A stretch of 64,000 bases of DNA. Source: Amaricoccus macauensis_A (GTDB lineage Bacteria; Pseudomonadota; Alphaproteobacteria; Rhodobacterales; Rhodobacteraceae). A program made the position numbers and the translations under genes. Under the pieces are notes generated by a model. The model saw nothing but the letters and a program-made list of their open reading frames with translations. It had not been told where the DNA came from and searched no databases. Where the stretch lies: positions 434,001 through 498,000 of the forward strand of contig NZ_JBNAFY010000003.1 in NCBI RefSeq assembly GCF_049800915.1. The letters run 5' to 3'. Of the stretch, positions 8,849 through 20,117 are shown one piece after another (position 1 is the stretch's first letter; each line of letters opens with the position of its first letter).

Positions 8849-10219
8849 ATGTCCATTCCGCAATCGGGCGGCGGCCAAATCGAAAATCGGTCAGAGCTCG
8901 CCGAGTATCTCGAAAAGGGCTGCAAGCCTTCCGAGGACTGGCGTATTGGCACGGAACACGAAAAATTCGGCTATTGTCTCGAGAAACACCGCCCCCTCCC
9001 CTACGAGGGCCACTGCTCAATCCTGACAATGCTTGAGGGACTTCGCGACCGATATCAGTGGGACCCGGTAGAAGAAGCGGGCAAACTGATCGGACTGGAG
9101 AAGGATGGCGCGAATATTAGCCTCGAACCGGGCGGCCAACTCGAGCTTTCCGGTGCGCCTCTTGAGAGCATTCACGGCACTTGTGACGAGGTGAATACGC
9201 ACCTCAGAGAAGTGAAAGACATAGCGGACGAAATTGGCGCCGGCTTCATTGGGCTCGGCGCTGCACCGATCTGGTCGCACGACGAAATGCCCATGATGCC
9301 GAAGGGCCGCTACAAGCTCATGACTCCCTACATGAGCAAGGTTGGCACCATGGGCACAACCATGATGTATCGAACATGCACGGTACAGGTGAATCTGGAC
9401 TTCGCCTCGGAAGCCGACATGGTCAAGAAGTTCCGGGTCTCATTGGCGCTTCAGCCACTCGCGACCGCACTCTTTGCAAATTCACCCTTCTTCGAAGGCA
9501 AGGTGAATGGCTGGAAGTCGTGGCGCTCGAATGTCTGGCAACACCTAGACGCGTCTCGAACCGGCATGCTGCCATTTGTCTTTGAGGACGGTATGGGTTT
9601 CGAGCGGTATGTCGATTACGCGCTCGATGTCCCGATGTATTTCGTCTACCGCGATGGAACGTATGTGAATGCATTGGGAATGTCGTTTCGCGATTTTCTC
9701 GATGGCAAGCTCCCGGCCCTCCCCGGGGAGAAGCCGACCCTCTCTGACTGGGCAGATCACCTCACGACAATATTTCCGGAAGTGAGGATCAAGCGCTTCA
9801 TGGAAATGCGCGGAGCCGACGGCGGCCCCTGGCGCAGGCTGTGTGCGCTGCCGGCTTTCTGGGTCGGACTTCTCTACGATGCGAACGCCCTCGATTCGGC
9901 TTGGGATATAGTCAAGGACTGGACGACAGAGGAACGAGAACAACTGCGGCAGGAAGCGGGCAAGCGCGGGTTATCTGCCGAAATCCGGGGGCGCTCCCTC
10001 CACGATATTGCTCGCGAGGTCCTTTCCATAGCAAACGCCGGTCTGGTTTCTCGTGCACGCGCTGGGGCGGGAGGCATGGTCGGAGATGAATCCCATTTCC
10101 TCAATGCCCTTCATGAAAGTGTTGAAACAGGTCTCAGCCCGGCCGACGAACTGCTCGAGCTCTTCCATGGGGAATGGCAGGGAAAACTTGACCATATCTA
10201 CGCAGCGTGCAGCTACTGA
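8849..10219 (+). CDS. gshA: Glutamate-cysteine ligase, plant/alphaproteobacterial type
   Basis: Catalyses the ATP-dependent, rate-limiting step of glutathione synthesis, joining glutamate and cysteine. The 456-residue protein matches the GCS2 (plant-type) class, with the substrate-site segment IGTEHEKFG near residue 34, EPGGQLELSGAP near 94 and a YRTCTVQVNLDF stretch near 170. The ATG at 8849 has AGGGAG 9 nt upstream and gives the usual family start, which makes the 21 upstream in-frame codons unlikely. The 270 nt before it hold no visible gene. Glutathione-using genes (gloB, a GST) lie elsewhere in the window. Confidence 0.92.
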   Translation: MSIPQSGGGQIENRSELAEYLEKGCKPSEDWRIGTEHEKFGYCLEKHRPLPYEGHCSILTMLEGLRDRYQWDPVEEAGKLIGLEKDGANISLEPGGQLELSGAPLESIHGTCDEVNTHLREVKDIADEIGAGFIGLGAAPIWSHDEMPMMPKGRYKLMTPYMSKVGTMGTTMMYRTCTVQVNLDFASEADMVKKFRVSLALQPLATALFANSPFFEGKVNGWKSWRSNVWQHLDASRTGMLPFVFEDGMGFERYVDYALDVPMYFVYRDGTYVNALGMSFRDFLDGKLPALPGEKPTLSDWADHLTTIFPEVRIKRFMEMRGADGGPWRRLCALPAFWVGLLYDANALDSAWDIVKDWTTEEREQLRQEAGKRGLSAEIRGRSLHDIAREVLSIANAGLVSRARAGAGGMVGDESHFLNALHESVETGLSPADELLELFHGEWQGKLDHIYAACSY

Positions 10220-10346
10220 GTCGAGACGCGGCGCCTAGTTGCAAGTGCGCCTCACAGTCAAGCACATTATAGTTCGAATGCGAATCCTCACACCGCTCGT
10301 TAACCATTCTGGGGTAGCGTGATCCTATCTGCAAAGGAGCAGCGCA

Positions 10347-10580
10347 ATGCCATATGATATACAGGCTGAACCGCAAATTTCCGAACGCTGCCTGCGCGAT
10401 GAGATTCTCGACCTCATGTCTCGAAAATCACTCGATCCCAATATGAGCGAGCAACAATATCGGGCGGCCCTTAAAGCTATCGTCACATGTTCACGGAGTC
10501 CTGCCGATGAACTCTGGGACAATTACCACGCGCGCTTCGCGGATACGCGTGCGTCGACATACGCGTGTTACGGATACTGA
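10347..10580 (+). CDS. Small hypothetical protein
   Basis: A 77-residue ORF of unknown function. Support comes from AAGGAG at optimal distance before the ATG, helix-forming composition with an EILDLMSRKSLDP stretch, and the absence of a competing gene on either strand. It ends 31 nt before the atp terminator, with which it converges. There is no signal peptide, membrane segment or known motif. It could be a real small protein or a chance ORF. Confidence 0.5.
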   Translation: MPYDIQAEPQISERCLRDEILDLMSRKSLDPNMSEQQYRAALKAIVTCSRSPADELWDNYHARFADTRASTYACYGY

Positions 10581-10611
10581 GCGAAGCGCGAGGAATATAC
10601 GGGTCTTACGC

Positions 10612-10634
10612 AAAAACGGCCCCCGTAGGGGCCG
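10612..10634 (-). terminator. Rho-independent terminator of the atp operon
   Basis: A 7-bp GC-only stem (10617-10623 with 10628-10634) and a 4-nt loop are followed on the minus strand by five U residues (10616 down to 10612). It lies about 50 nt past the atpC stop and ends the atpHAGDC transcript. Confidence 0.85.
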
Positions 10635-10682
10635 CCAGATACAAGACCGAGAGACACACGCGCTAAACCGCGTGAAACTCGT

Positions 10683-11084
10683 TCACAGTGAAAGCTGCGC
10701 CTTCAGCGCGGCAACGTCGCGAACGCGCTGCGAAGCCAAAAGACGATTCTCGTCACCTTTGGCCTCCTTTAGTTCATAATCCGCATCCGCAACAAGCTTT
10801 TCCAGCATCTCGTTGCTGAACTCGGCCCGAGGAACCGCAAGCTCCGCAAGAACCGAGGCCGCATTCGGCGTTACTTCCGCAAACCCGCCGGTGACGACGA
10901 ACTCACTGGAATCAGCCCCGGCCTCTACCTTCACGACACCCGGACGCAAGGTCGTCAGCAGCGGAGAATGCTCCGGCATCGCGGTGAAGTCACCTTCCAT
11001 GCCGGGCATCTGCACGCTCGTGGCTGCCACGGAGGCGAGCTTGCGCTCCGGGCTCACCAGATCGAACTGCATTGTATCAGCCAT
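10683..11084 (-). CDS. atpC: ATP synthase F1 subunit epsilon
   Basis: The epsilon subunit of F1 couples rotation of the central stalk and can inhibit ATP hydrolysis. The 133-residue protein has the N-terminal beta-sandwich (FDLVSPERKLAS, PGMEGDFTAMPEHSPL) and a short C-terminal helical part (about 90-133). It is the last gene of the operon, 12 nt after atpD, and is followed by an intrinsic terminator. Confidence 0.96.
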   Translation of the reverse strand: MADTMQFDLVSPERKLASVAATSVQMPGMEGDFTAMPEHSPLLTTLRPGVVKVEAGADSSEFVVTGGFAEVTPNAASVLAELAVPRAEFSNEMLEKLVADADYELKEAKGDENRLLASQRVRDVAALKAQLSL

Positions 11085-11096
11085 TGCCTACCTCGC

Positions 11097-12524
<1,428 letters not shown>

Positions 12525-12543
12525 TGCTATGGTCTCCGTATCC

Positions 12544-13419
12544 TTAGAGCGCTTCGGCGCCAGCAATAATCTCGATGAGCTCGGTGGTGATCGCAGCTTG
12601 ACGCGAACGGTTGTACTGGATCGTCAGTCGGTCGATCATGTCGCCCGCGTTGCGCGTCGCGTTGTCCATCGCACTCATCCTCGCGCCCTGTTCGGACGCG
12701 GCGTTTTCCAGAAGCGCTGTGAAGATCTGGGTGGCGATACCGCGCGGAAGCAGGTCCGCCAGGATCGCACCCTCTTCGGGTTCATATTCATATTGTGCGC
12801 CACCGCCGGAAGATTCGGCTTCCTCGAATTCCGCCGGTATGAGCTGACGTCGCGTCGGGATCTGGGTGATCACGTTCTCGAAGCGGCTGAAGAACACCGA
12901 ACAGACGTCAAACTCACCTTCGTTGAAGCGATGCAGCACCTTGTGCGAGATATCAACGGCGTTGGCATAGCCAATCCGCTTCACTTCGCTGAGGTCGACA
13001 TGCTCGACGATCAGGTGATTGAAGTCCCGACGTAGCATCTCGCGGCCCTTCTTGCCGACCGTCATGATCTTTACGGCCTTGCCTTCGGCCAGAAGTTTTT
13101 CGAGATGCGCACGCGCCTGCTTGACGATCGACGAGTTGAAGCCGCCGCACAGACCTCGTTCGGCCGTGGCGATCACGAGAAGATGCGTGTCGCTTTTGCC
13201 GGTCCCGGCCAGAAGACGCGGTGCCGACGGTCCGGTTCCGACACCGGCAGCCAAGTTTCCAAGAACTGTCTCCATGCGCTCGGCATAGGGCCGTGCGCTT
13301 TCGGCGGCTTCCTGGGCGCGACGGAGCTTTGCCGCCGCGACCATCTGCATGGCTTTGGTGATCTTTCGCGTCGATTTGACGCTTTCGATCCGGATTTTCA
13401 GGTCCTTAAGGCTCGGCAT
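12544..13419 (-). CDS. atpG: ATP synthase F1 subunit gamma
   Basis: The gamma subunit forms the central rotor stalk in F1. The 291-residue protein has the conserved N-terminal helix (MPSLKDLKIRIESVKSTRKITKAM) shortened here to its first part, the middle segment SDRGLCGG-like as ERGLCGGFNSS, and the C-terminal helix ending in TELIEIIAGAEAL. It lies 19 nt before the atpD start and 27 nt after the atpA stop. Gene order and length are standard for the family. Confidence 0.97.
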   Translation of the reverse strand: MPSLKDLKIRIESVKSTRKITKAMQMVAAAKLRRAQEAAESARPYAERMETVLGNLAAGVGTGPSAPRLLAGTGKSDTHLLVIATAERGLCGGFNSSIVKQARAHLEKLLAEGKAVKIMTVGKKGREMLRRDFNHLIVEHVDLSEVKRIGYANAVDISHKVLHRFNEGEFDVCSVFFSRFENVITQIPTRRQLIPAEFEEAESSGGGAQYEYEPEEGAILADLLPRGIATQIFTALLENAASEQGARMSAMDNATRNAGDMIDRLTIQYNRSRQAAITTELIEIIAGAEAL

Positions 13420-13446
13420 GGGCCGCGCTCCCTCCTTCGATCCGGG

Positions 13447-14985
13447 TTAGGCGAATGTCTTGGCGAACGCGTCGATCACCGAGTCGATCTCTTTCTCAAG
13501 GTCACCGGCGACTTTCTGGTCCTGGTTCTTGATCTTGTCGAGAAGATCGGCGTTGTTGTTGCGAACATGCCCGAGAAGACCCTTCTCGAACCTCCCGACA
13601 TCACGGACCGGAAGCTTGTCGAGATAACCGTGCGTGCCAGCGTAGATCACGATGACCTGCTCCGCGTTCGTCAACGGGGAATACTGCGGCTGCTTGAGCA
13701 GCTCGACAAGGCGCGCACCCCGGTTCAGCAACCGCTGTGTCGCGGCGTCGAGATCGGAACCGAACTGTGCAAAGGCCGCCATCTCGCGGTACTGTGCCAG
13801 CTCTAGCTTGATCGAACCCGCGACCGATTTCATTGCCTTCGTCTGTGCGGAGGAACCAACGCGGCTCACCGAGAGACCGACGTTCACGGCCGGACGGATG
13901 CCCTGGTAGAAGAGTTCGCTTTCGAGGAAGATCTGCCCGTCAGTAATCGAAATCACGTTGGTCGGGATGTAGGCCGAAACGTCGCCAGCCTGTGTTTCAA
14001 TGATCGGAAGCGCTGTCAGCGAACCCGCACCATGATCTTCGTTGAGTTTAGCAGCGCGCTCGAGAAGGCGTGAATGGAGGTAGAAAACGTCGCCTGGATA
14101 TGCTTCGCGACCTGGCGGGCGGCGAAGAAGGAGTGACATCTGGCGATACGAGACAGCCTGCTTCGAGAGGTCATCGTAGATGATGAGCCCGTGCATGCCG
14201 TTGTCCCGGAAATACTCCGCCATGGCACAAGCCGAATACGGCGCGAGATACTGCATCGGTGCAGGCTCGGATGCGGTTGCGGCGACGACGATCGAGTATT
14301 CGATCGCACCCGTTTCCTCAAGCTTGCGAACCAGCTGTGCAACGGTGGAGCGCTTCTGACCGACAGCCACATAGACGCAGTAGAGCTTCTGGCTCTCATC
14401 GTCACCTGCAGCTTCGTTGTAAACCTTCTGGTTCAGGATCGTGTCGAGCGCCACAGCAGTCTTGCCGGTCTGACGGTCGCCGATGATCAACTCGCGCTGA
14501 CCGCGTCCGATCGGGATCAGCGCGTCGATTGCCTTGAGACCAGTTGCCATCGGCTCGTGAACCGACTTCCGCGGAATGATGCCAGGCGCCTTGGAGTCGG
14601 AGACGCTCCGTTCGGTGGCCTCGATCGGACCCTTGCCGTCAATCGGGTTGCCAAGGGCGTCAACGACACGGCCCAGCAGGCCCTTGCCCACCGGCACGTC
14701 CACGATGGAACGGGTGCGCTTGACGACATCGCCTTCCTTGATGTCCCGGTCGGAGCCGAAGATCACGACACCGACGTTGTCCATCTCGAGGTTCAGCGTC
14801 ATACCCCGGATACCACCGGGAAATTCGACCATTTCGCCGGCCTGGACGTTGTCGAGGCCGTGGACACGGGCGATACCGTCACCGACGGAGAGCACGCGGC
14901 CAACCTCAGCGACCTCGGCCTCCTGCCCGAAATTCTTGATCTGCTCCTTGAGGATCGCGGAGATTTCAGCGGCTTGGATCGTCAT
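13447..14985 (-). CDS. atpA: ATP synthase F1 subunit alpha
   Basis: The non-catalytic nucleotide-binding subunit of the F1 hexamer. The 512-residue protein has the Walker A motif GDRQTGKT at residues 169-176 and the ATP synthase alpha/beta signature PAVNVGLSVSRVGS near 365-378. Its ATG overlaps the TAA stop of atpH by one base (TAATG), which suggests translational coupling. No anomaly was seen. Confidence 0.98.
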   Translation of the reverse strand: MTIQAAEISAILKEQIKNFGQEAEVAEVGRVLSVGDGIARVHGLDNVQAGEMVEFPGGIRGMTLNLEMDNVGVVIFGSDRDIKEGDVVKRTRSIVDVPVGKGLLGRVVDALGNPIDGKGPIEATERSVSDSKAPGIIPRKSVHEPMATGLKAIDALIPIGRGQRELIIGDRQTGKTAVALDTILNQKVYNEAAGDDESQKLYCVYVAVGQKRSTVAQLVRKLEETGAIEYSIVVAATASEPAPMQYLAPYSACAMAEYFRDNGMHGLIIYDDLSKQAVSYRQMSLLLRRPPGREAYPGDVFYLHSRLLERAAKLNEDHGAGSLTALPIIETQAGDVSAYIPTNVISITDGQIFLESELFYQGIRPAVNVGLSVSRVGSSAQTKAMKSVAGSIKLELAQYREMAAFAQFGSDLDAATQRLLNRGARLVELLKQPQYSPLTNAEQVIVIYAGTHGYLDKLPVRDVGRFEKGLLGHVRNNNADLLDKIKNQDQKVAGDLEKEIDSVIDAFAKTFA

Positions 14986-15545
14986 TATCCGACCTCTTTC
15001 ATGACATTCTGGAGATTGGCGAGCTTGGCGCGGATCGAAGTGTCGATCATCTTGGAACCGACTTTGACCACGAGACCGCCGATTAGGCTTTCATCCACAT
15101 TGACGCTGAGACGGATGTCACTGCCAACACTTTTCTTGAGCGTCGAAACCAGCTGATCCGTCTGTTCTGCGGTCAGCTCGCGTGCGGAGGTTACCTCGGC
15201 GACAACCTCACCGCGATCTTCCGCGATCATCGATTTGAGCTGGGAGATAAGACCGGGCAGAACGAACAGGCGCCGATTGGACGCCATCAGCCCGATCGTA
15301 TTGGCTGTTTCCTGGCAAAGCCCCATCTTTTCAGCCAGTGCCCGAACCGCATTGCGCTGATCCTCTCGACTGTAGATTGGCGAGGAGATCAGTTTCCTCA
15401 GATCCGCACTTTCGGCGAGAGCCCCCTCAAGGGCCTGCAGATCCGATTCGACCTGAGACAGGGAACCGTTTTCCTTGGCTAGATCAAAAAGGGCGGCGGC
15501 GTAACGCCCGGCTACCCCTGAGGTCAAAGATGCTGAGCTGGACAC
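14985..15545 (-). CDS. atpH: ATP synthase F1 subunit delta
   Basis: The delta subunit joins F1 to the peripheral stalk. The 186-residue protein shows the OSCP/delta pattern: GRYAAALFDLAKE near residue 12 and a C-terminal stretch with DESLIGGLVVKVGSKMID. It is the first gene of atpHAGDC. The F0 genes are not adjacent, the usual split arrangement in alphaproteobacteria. The operon promoter should lie in the 290-nt gap 15546-15835, where I see no clear -35/-10 pair at standard spacing. Confidence 0.96.
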   Translation of the reverse strand: MSSSASLTSGVAGRYAAALFDLAKENGSLSQVESDLQALEGALAESADLRKLISSPIYSREDQRNAVRALAEKMGLCQETANTIGLMASNRRLFVLPGLISQLKSMIAEDRGEVVAEVTSARELTAEQTDQLVSTLKKSVGSDIRLSVNVDESLIGGLVVKVGSKMIDTSIRAKLANLQNVMKEVG

Positions 15546-15835
15546 TTACACCCCTTCGCAGTTTCATCCCCAGGCGACAGATGGCCCAAGATTCTTCTGT
15601 TGGAATGGCGGTGCTCCCGGACCGCCAAAATCGGCGCGGTGATAGCAGAGCCTATAGTGCATGGCAATACGATTGCGGTGCAATATCCGGCTGAATTCGC
15701 CGCAGATTGCAAGGCCTTGCATCGGACAATGGTGGGAACTGCCTCGATGACCCGCAAGTCGGGGTCGTGGCCGGCACACGAAATCGCGATGTGTCAGAAT
15801 CGCTCCTTAGTCCGTTGGATCAACGGCTTGTCTCG

Positions 15836-16651
15836 TCAGTTTCTGCTTCGGCAGGTCGACGGAACTACCGGCCTCTCCCTTGCGAGTTTCGCAGATGTCA
15901 GGCTGGACGCCGGCTTCGGAGGCTTGCCTCGCAATCCCTCGAGAACTTCGAGCGCCCCGGGCAGAACTGATGGCGATCCGCCATTCGGGCGGGCATAGAC
16001 CTGCTTTCCCGCCTCAAGCAGAAGCGCTCCTGCGATCAATCTGGGGTCATAGCGGCGCCCCATCCTTTCCCACAGACCAGCCGTTCGGTGCCAGAATTTG
16101 CGGTGGGTTGGTGGCCAGTAGAGCGCAGCCGCGTCCCGCATCGGGCAAAAACGGTGCTTCTCGAGCTGGGCCTCGAGTTGCCCTACCGTGTATGGACGCC
16201 CGTTACCGAATGGCGTGATGTCTCTGCGCGCCCATAGACCAGCCCGGTTCGGCACCACGAAAACAGCCTGCCCTCCCGGAGCCAGCACACGCCAGATTTC
16301 CGCCAGCAAATCGACCGGATGCTCGCTCGTCTCAAAACCATGAGCCACGATGAGTCTGTCAATACTCCCCGCAGCCAGCGGCCAGTGGGTTTCCTCTACC
16401 AGCGCCGACACATTTGGAGCCCCGCTCGGCCAGGGCATGACACCCTGTTGCGCCGGCATCAGGCTGATCACGCGCTCGGCTTCCCCCAGAAATGGGCGCA
16501 AAAGCGGTGCCGCGAACCCGAATCCGGCGAGACGCAACCCGTGCACATCCGGCCAGAAAGCGCGAAGCGCTTCCTGGAGGGCTCTCTGCGTGGAACGGCC
16601 CAGGCGTGTCCGATAATAGAAAGCCCGGAGATCGAGCACGTCCTGATGCAT
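15836..16651 (-). CDS. Class I SAM-dependent methyltransferase-like protein
   Basis: A 271-residue protein with a methyltransferase-type fold: a C-terminal strand region DLLAEIWRVLAPGGQAVFVVPNR (post-motif typical of SAM methyltransferases, shown here as LAPGG near residue 130) and IDRLIVAHGFETSEHP before it. The N-terminal glycine loop is poorly conserved (AGFGFAAPLL). The substrate is unknown. It is divergent from gloB with a 70-nt shared promoter region, a pairing common in Rhodobacterales, and lies upstream of atpH on the same strand. Confidence 0.85.
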   Translation of the reverse strand: MHQDVLDLRAFYYRTRLGRSTQRALQEALRAFWPDVHGLRLAGFGFAAPLLRPFLGEAERVISLMPAQQGVMPWPSGAPNVSALVEETHWPLAAGSIDRLIVAHGFETSEHPVDLLAEIWRVLAPGGQAVFVVPNRAGLWARRDITPFGNGRPYTVGQLEAQLEKHRFCPMRDAAALYWPPTHRKFWHRTAGLWERMGRRYDPRLIAGALLLEAGKQVYARPNGGSPSVLPGALEVLEGLRGKPPKPASSLTSAKLARERPVVPSTCRSRN

Positions 16652-16721
16652 TGCGTCATCCTAGCCGATGCGACAGACTCCGCCAAGTTCGCCCATGGGT
16701 TCGCAGCGGAGGGAAACCGTC

Positions 16722-17489
16722 ATGTCACTTGAAGTCGTAACCATTCCCTGCCTATCGGACAATTACGCTTATATCCTTCGAGACAATGCGACAGGGAAGG
16801 TCGCACTCGTTGATGCTCCCGAAGCAGGCCCCATCGCAAGGGCCCTCGGTGAGCGAACCTGGTCGTTGGACCTCATCCTGATCACGCACCACCACAACGA
16901 CCACATCGCTGGTGTCGATGAACTCAAAGAGAAATTTGGCGCACGTGTTGCCGGAGCGACAGCCGATGCGCACCGACTGCCGAAACTGGATATGGCCCTG
17001 TCGGAAGGGGATTCGATTGATCTAGGTGAAAGCCGGGCGATCGTGCTGGATGTTCCCGGACATACGGTCGGTCACATCGCGTTCTTCTTCCCCGTAGCCA
17101 AAGCACTATTCTCGGCGGATAGCCTGATGGCGCTCGGATGCGGTCGATTGTTCGAAGGCACACCGGACCAGATGTGGGAAAGCCTCTGCAAGATGGCAGC
17201 CCTTCCCGGCGATACCAAAGTCTATTCCGGCCACGAATATTCCCTCTCGAACGCCAAATTTGCCCTGAGCGTCGACCCGGAAAACCCGGCATTGAAAGCG
17301 AGGTGCGAGGATATTAAACTAAAACGTAGCAAGGGTTCGCCTACGGTTCCCGTGTTTCTGAGCATCGAACAGGAAACAAACCCGTTTATTCGCGCCGCCG
17401 ACCCAGCTCTAAAAGCGGAACTTGGCCTCTCACAGCAAACAGATGCACAAGTTTTTGCCGAGATCCGCAAGCGCAAGGATTCTTTCTGA
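16722..17489 (+). CDS. gloB: Hydroxyacylglutathione hydrolase (glyoxalase II)
   Basis: Hydrolyses S-D-lactoylglutathione to lactate and glutathione, the second step of methylglyoxal detoxification. The 255-residue metallo-beta-lactamase-fold protein has the binuclear metal motif THHHNDH (His56, His58, Asp60, His61), DVPGHTVGHIAF near 110 and the C-terminal substrate region YSGHEYSLSNAKFA. The ATG at 16722 has GGAGGG 8 nt upstream, so 18 upstream in-frame codons are discarded. The glutathione itself would come from the gshA product in this window. Confidence 0.95.
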   Translation: MSLEVVTIPCLSDNYAYILRDNATGKVALVDAPEAGPIARALGERTWSLDLILITHHHNDHIAGVDELKEKFGARVAGATADAHRLPKLDMALSEGDSIDLGESRAIVLDVPGHTVGHIAFFFPVAKALFSADSLMALGCGRLFEGTPDQMWESLCKMAALPGDTKVYSGHEYSLSNAKFALSVDPENPALKARCEDIKLKRSKGSPTVPVFLSIEQETNPFIRAADPALKAELGLSQQTDAQVFAEIRKRKDSF

Positions 17490-17685
17490 GCAATCATGAA
17501 AAGTTGAGCGGAAATTAGGCAGCGCAGGAATAAATGGCTTTGAGCCCCCGGATGCTGAGAGCATACTCGGATCTGGAAGCGAATGGAACAAACCGAAGAT
17601 TAACCGGCGAAGGGTAAGCTGTCCGTATCTTGCCCTGAAGGCCGGTTCCCCAGACCGGCGGGTTCAGACCGGAAGGACGCAGAGA

Positions 17686-20010
17686 ATGCCCTCTTTCTCC
17701 AGTACCCTCGAAGCCGCAATTCATAATGCTCTCGGCCACGCGAACCAGCGCAAGCACGAACTCGCGACACTGGAGCATCTGCTGCTGGCCCTTTTGGACG
17801 AGCCTGACGCTGCACGCGTGATGAAGGCTTGTGGCGTAGAGATCGACAGTCTCCGGAAGACCATCGTGGCCTTTCTGGACGAGGAACTCGATGCCCTCGT
17901 CTCTGACATCGAGGGTTCGGAAGCCGCACCCACGACCGGCTTCCAGCGTGTGATTCAGCGCGCGGCAATCCATGTTCAGAGTTCGGGTCGATCCGAAGTT
18001 ACCGGGGCAAACGTCCTCGTCGCGATCTTCGCCGAGCGCGAAAGCCACGCGGCCTACTTCCTTCAGGAACAGGATATGACCCGCTATGACGCGGTAAATT
18101 ACATCAGCCATGGTGTCGCCAAGGACCCGTCCTACGGCGAATCCCGCCCCGTAAAAGGTGCAGAAACCGCGGAGGAACCGAAAACGCAGGCTCAACCCAA
18201 CAAGGACGCCGAAGAGACCGCGCTGCAGAAGTATTGCGTCGATCTCAACGAAAAGGCCGAGCAGGGCGACGTCGATCCACTGATCGGGCGCCATCACGAG
18301 GTGGAGCGGTGCATCCAGGTGCTCTGCCGACGCCGTAAGAACAACCCGCTGCTTGTCGGCGATCCCGGGGTCGGAAAGACCGCGATCGCGGAGGGCCTCG
18401 CACGCAAGATTGTCGATGGTGACACACCATCGGTGCTGACCGACACGACGATCTTCTCGCTCGACATGGGCGCTCTTCTTGCAGGAACGCGCTACCGCGG
18501 CGATTTCGAAGAGCGGCTCAAGGCCGTCATGAAGGAGCTCGAAGCGCACCCGAATGCGATTCTCTTCATTGACGAAATTCATACGGTCATCGGGGCCGGT
18601 GCCACTAGCGGTGGCGCCATGGATGCGTCGAATCTCCTAAAGCCGGCACTTCAGTCGGGCTCGCTGCGCTGCATGGGGTCCACCACCTACAAGGAGTATC
18701 GGCAGCACTTCGAGAAGGATCGAGCACTCTCGCGGCGATTCCAGAAGATCGATGTGAACGAGCCGAGCGTCGAAGATGCTTTCAAGATCCTGAAGGGTCT
18801 GAAGCCCTATTTTGAAGAGCACCACGATATCCGTTACACGCAGGATGCGATCCGGACCGCCGTCGATCTTTCGGCGCGCTACATTCATGATCGCAAGCTG
18901 CCGGACAAGGCGATCGATGTGATCGACGAGGCCGGAGCCGCACAGCATCTTCTGCCCGACACGCGTCGCCGGAAAACGATCGGCACCAAGGAGATCGAGG
19001 CAGTGGTCGCCAAGATCGCCCGCATTCCTCCAAAGAATGTCTCCAAGGATGATGCCGAGGTGCTGAAGGATCTCGAAGGTTCGCTGAAGCGCGTCGTCTT
19101 CGGCCAAGACAAGGCAATCGAGGCGCTGTCCGCCGCAATCAAGCTGGCCCGTGCCGGTCTGCGCGAACCGGAAAAGCCGATCGGCAACTACCTTTTCACC
19201 GGCCCCACAGGCGTCGGAAAAACGGAAGTCGCCAAGCAGCTTGCGGATACACTCGGTGTGGAACTGCTGCGCTTCGACATGTCGGAATACATGGAGAAGC
19301 ACACCGTCAGCCGTCTCATCGGTGCACCTCCAGGCTATGTCGGCTTCGACCAGGGTGGCCTGCTCACCGATGGCGTGGACCAGCACCCGCATTGCGTCCT
19401 GCTCCTCGACGAGATGGAAAAGGCGCATCCGGATGTCTACAATATCCTGCTTCAGGTAATGGATAACGGAAAGCTGACAGACCACAACGGCCGGACCGTC
19501 GACTTCCGCAACGTGGTCCTGATCATGACCTCGAACGCAGGCGCCGCGGAGCAGGCCAAGGAAGCCGTCGGCTTCGGACGCGCGCGGCGCGAAGGAGAAG
19601 ATACGGCAGCTGTCGAACGGACGTTCAGTCCAGAATTCCGCAATCGTCTCGACGCCGTCATCGGCTTCGCACCCCTCGCAAAAGAGGTCATTCTCCGAGT
19701 GGTCGAAAAGTTTGTTCTTCAGCTCGAAGCGCAGCTTATGGATCGCAATGTCCAGATCGAGCTTTCCACGGAAGCCGCGGAATGGCTCGGCGACAAGGGC
19801 TACGACGACAAGATGGGCGCGCGGCCTCTCGGTAGGATCATCCAGGAGAACATCAAGAAACCGCTGGCCGAAGAACTGCTATTTGGCAAGCTCACCAAGG
19901 GCGGACTCGTTCGCGTGGTCGTCAAGGATGGCAAGCTCGAACTCAAGATCGAGCCTGCGGCCACGCCCCGCCTGTCGGCCAAGAAAACTCCCTTGCTTAC
20001 GGCGGAGTAG
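17686..20010 (+). CDS. clpA: ATP-dependent Clp protease ATP-binding subunit ClpA
   Basis: AAA+ unfoldase that feeds substrates to ClpP. The 774-residue protein has the double Clp N-domain (1-140), a first AAA module with Walker A GDPGVGKT at 225-232 and a second with GPTGVGKT near 506-513, then the C-terminal D2-small domain. The absence of the long coiled-coil middle domain separates it from ClpB. The adaptor gene clpS, often next door, is not visible. A bidirectional terminator follows at 20092-20117. Confidence 0.96.
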   Translation: MPSFSSTLEAAIHNALGHANQRKHELATLEHLLLALLDEPDAARVMKACGVEIDSLRKTIVAFLDEELDALVSDIEGSEAAPTTGFQRVIQRAAIHVQSSGRSEVTGANVLVAIFAERESHAAYFLQEQDMTRYDAVNYISHGVAKDPSYGESRPVKGAETAEEPKTQAQPNKDAEETALQKYCVDLNEKAEQGDVDPLIGRHHEVERCIQVLCRRRKNNPLLVGDPGVGKTAIAEGLARKIVDGDTPSVLTDTTIFSLDMGALLAGTRYRGDFEERLKAVMKELEAHPNAILFIDEIHTVIGAGATSGGAMDASNLLKPALQSGSLRCMGSTTYKEYRQHFEKDRALSRRFQKIDVNEPSVEDAFKILKGLKPYFEEHHDIRYTQDAIRTAVDLSARYIHDRKLPDKAIDVIDEAGAAQHLLPDTRRRKTIGTKEIEAVVAKIARIPPKNVSKDDAEVLKDLEGSLKRVVFGQDKAIEALSAAIKLARAGLREPEKPIGNYLFTGPTGVGKTEVAKQLADTLGVELLRFDMSEYMEKHTVSRLIGAPPGYVGFDQGGLLTDGVDQHPHCVLLLDEMEKAHPDVYNILLQVMDNGKLTDHNGRTVDFRNVVLIMTSNAGAAEQAKEAVGFGRARREGEDTAAVERTFSPEFRNRLDAVIGFAPLAKEVILRVVEKFVLQLEAQLMDRNVQIELSTEAAEWLGDKGYDDKMGARPLGRIIQENIKKPLAEELLFGKLTKGGLVRVVVKDGKLELKIEPAATPRLSAKKTPLLTAE

Positions 20011-20091
20011 GAGCCCCAAGGGAAATCGCGGCGGGCTACACTGGCCTGCCACCACACAGCGCGGGCCTCGGCTGACCCGCTGACATCAGCG

Positions 20092-20117
20092 AAAAGACCG
20101 GATCTTCCGGTCTTTTT
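20092..20117. terminator. Bidirectional terminator between clpA and a convergent gene
   Basis: An 11-bp stem (20092-20102 with 20106-20116) with a 3-nt loop is flanked by A4 on the left and T5 on the right, so it can end transcription from either strand. It abuts the stop codon of the convergent minus-strand gene. Confidence 0.88.

Noticed and set aside
15546..15835. Possible atp promoter (TTGCAC ... TATAGG on the minus strand)
   Set aside because: The two hexamers are 21 nt apart, too far for a standard promoter, and the match is not strong enough to report.
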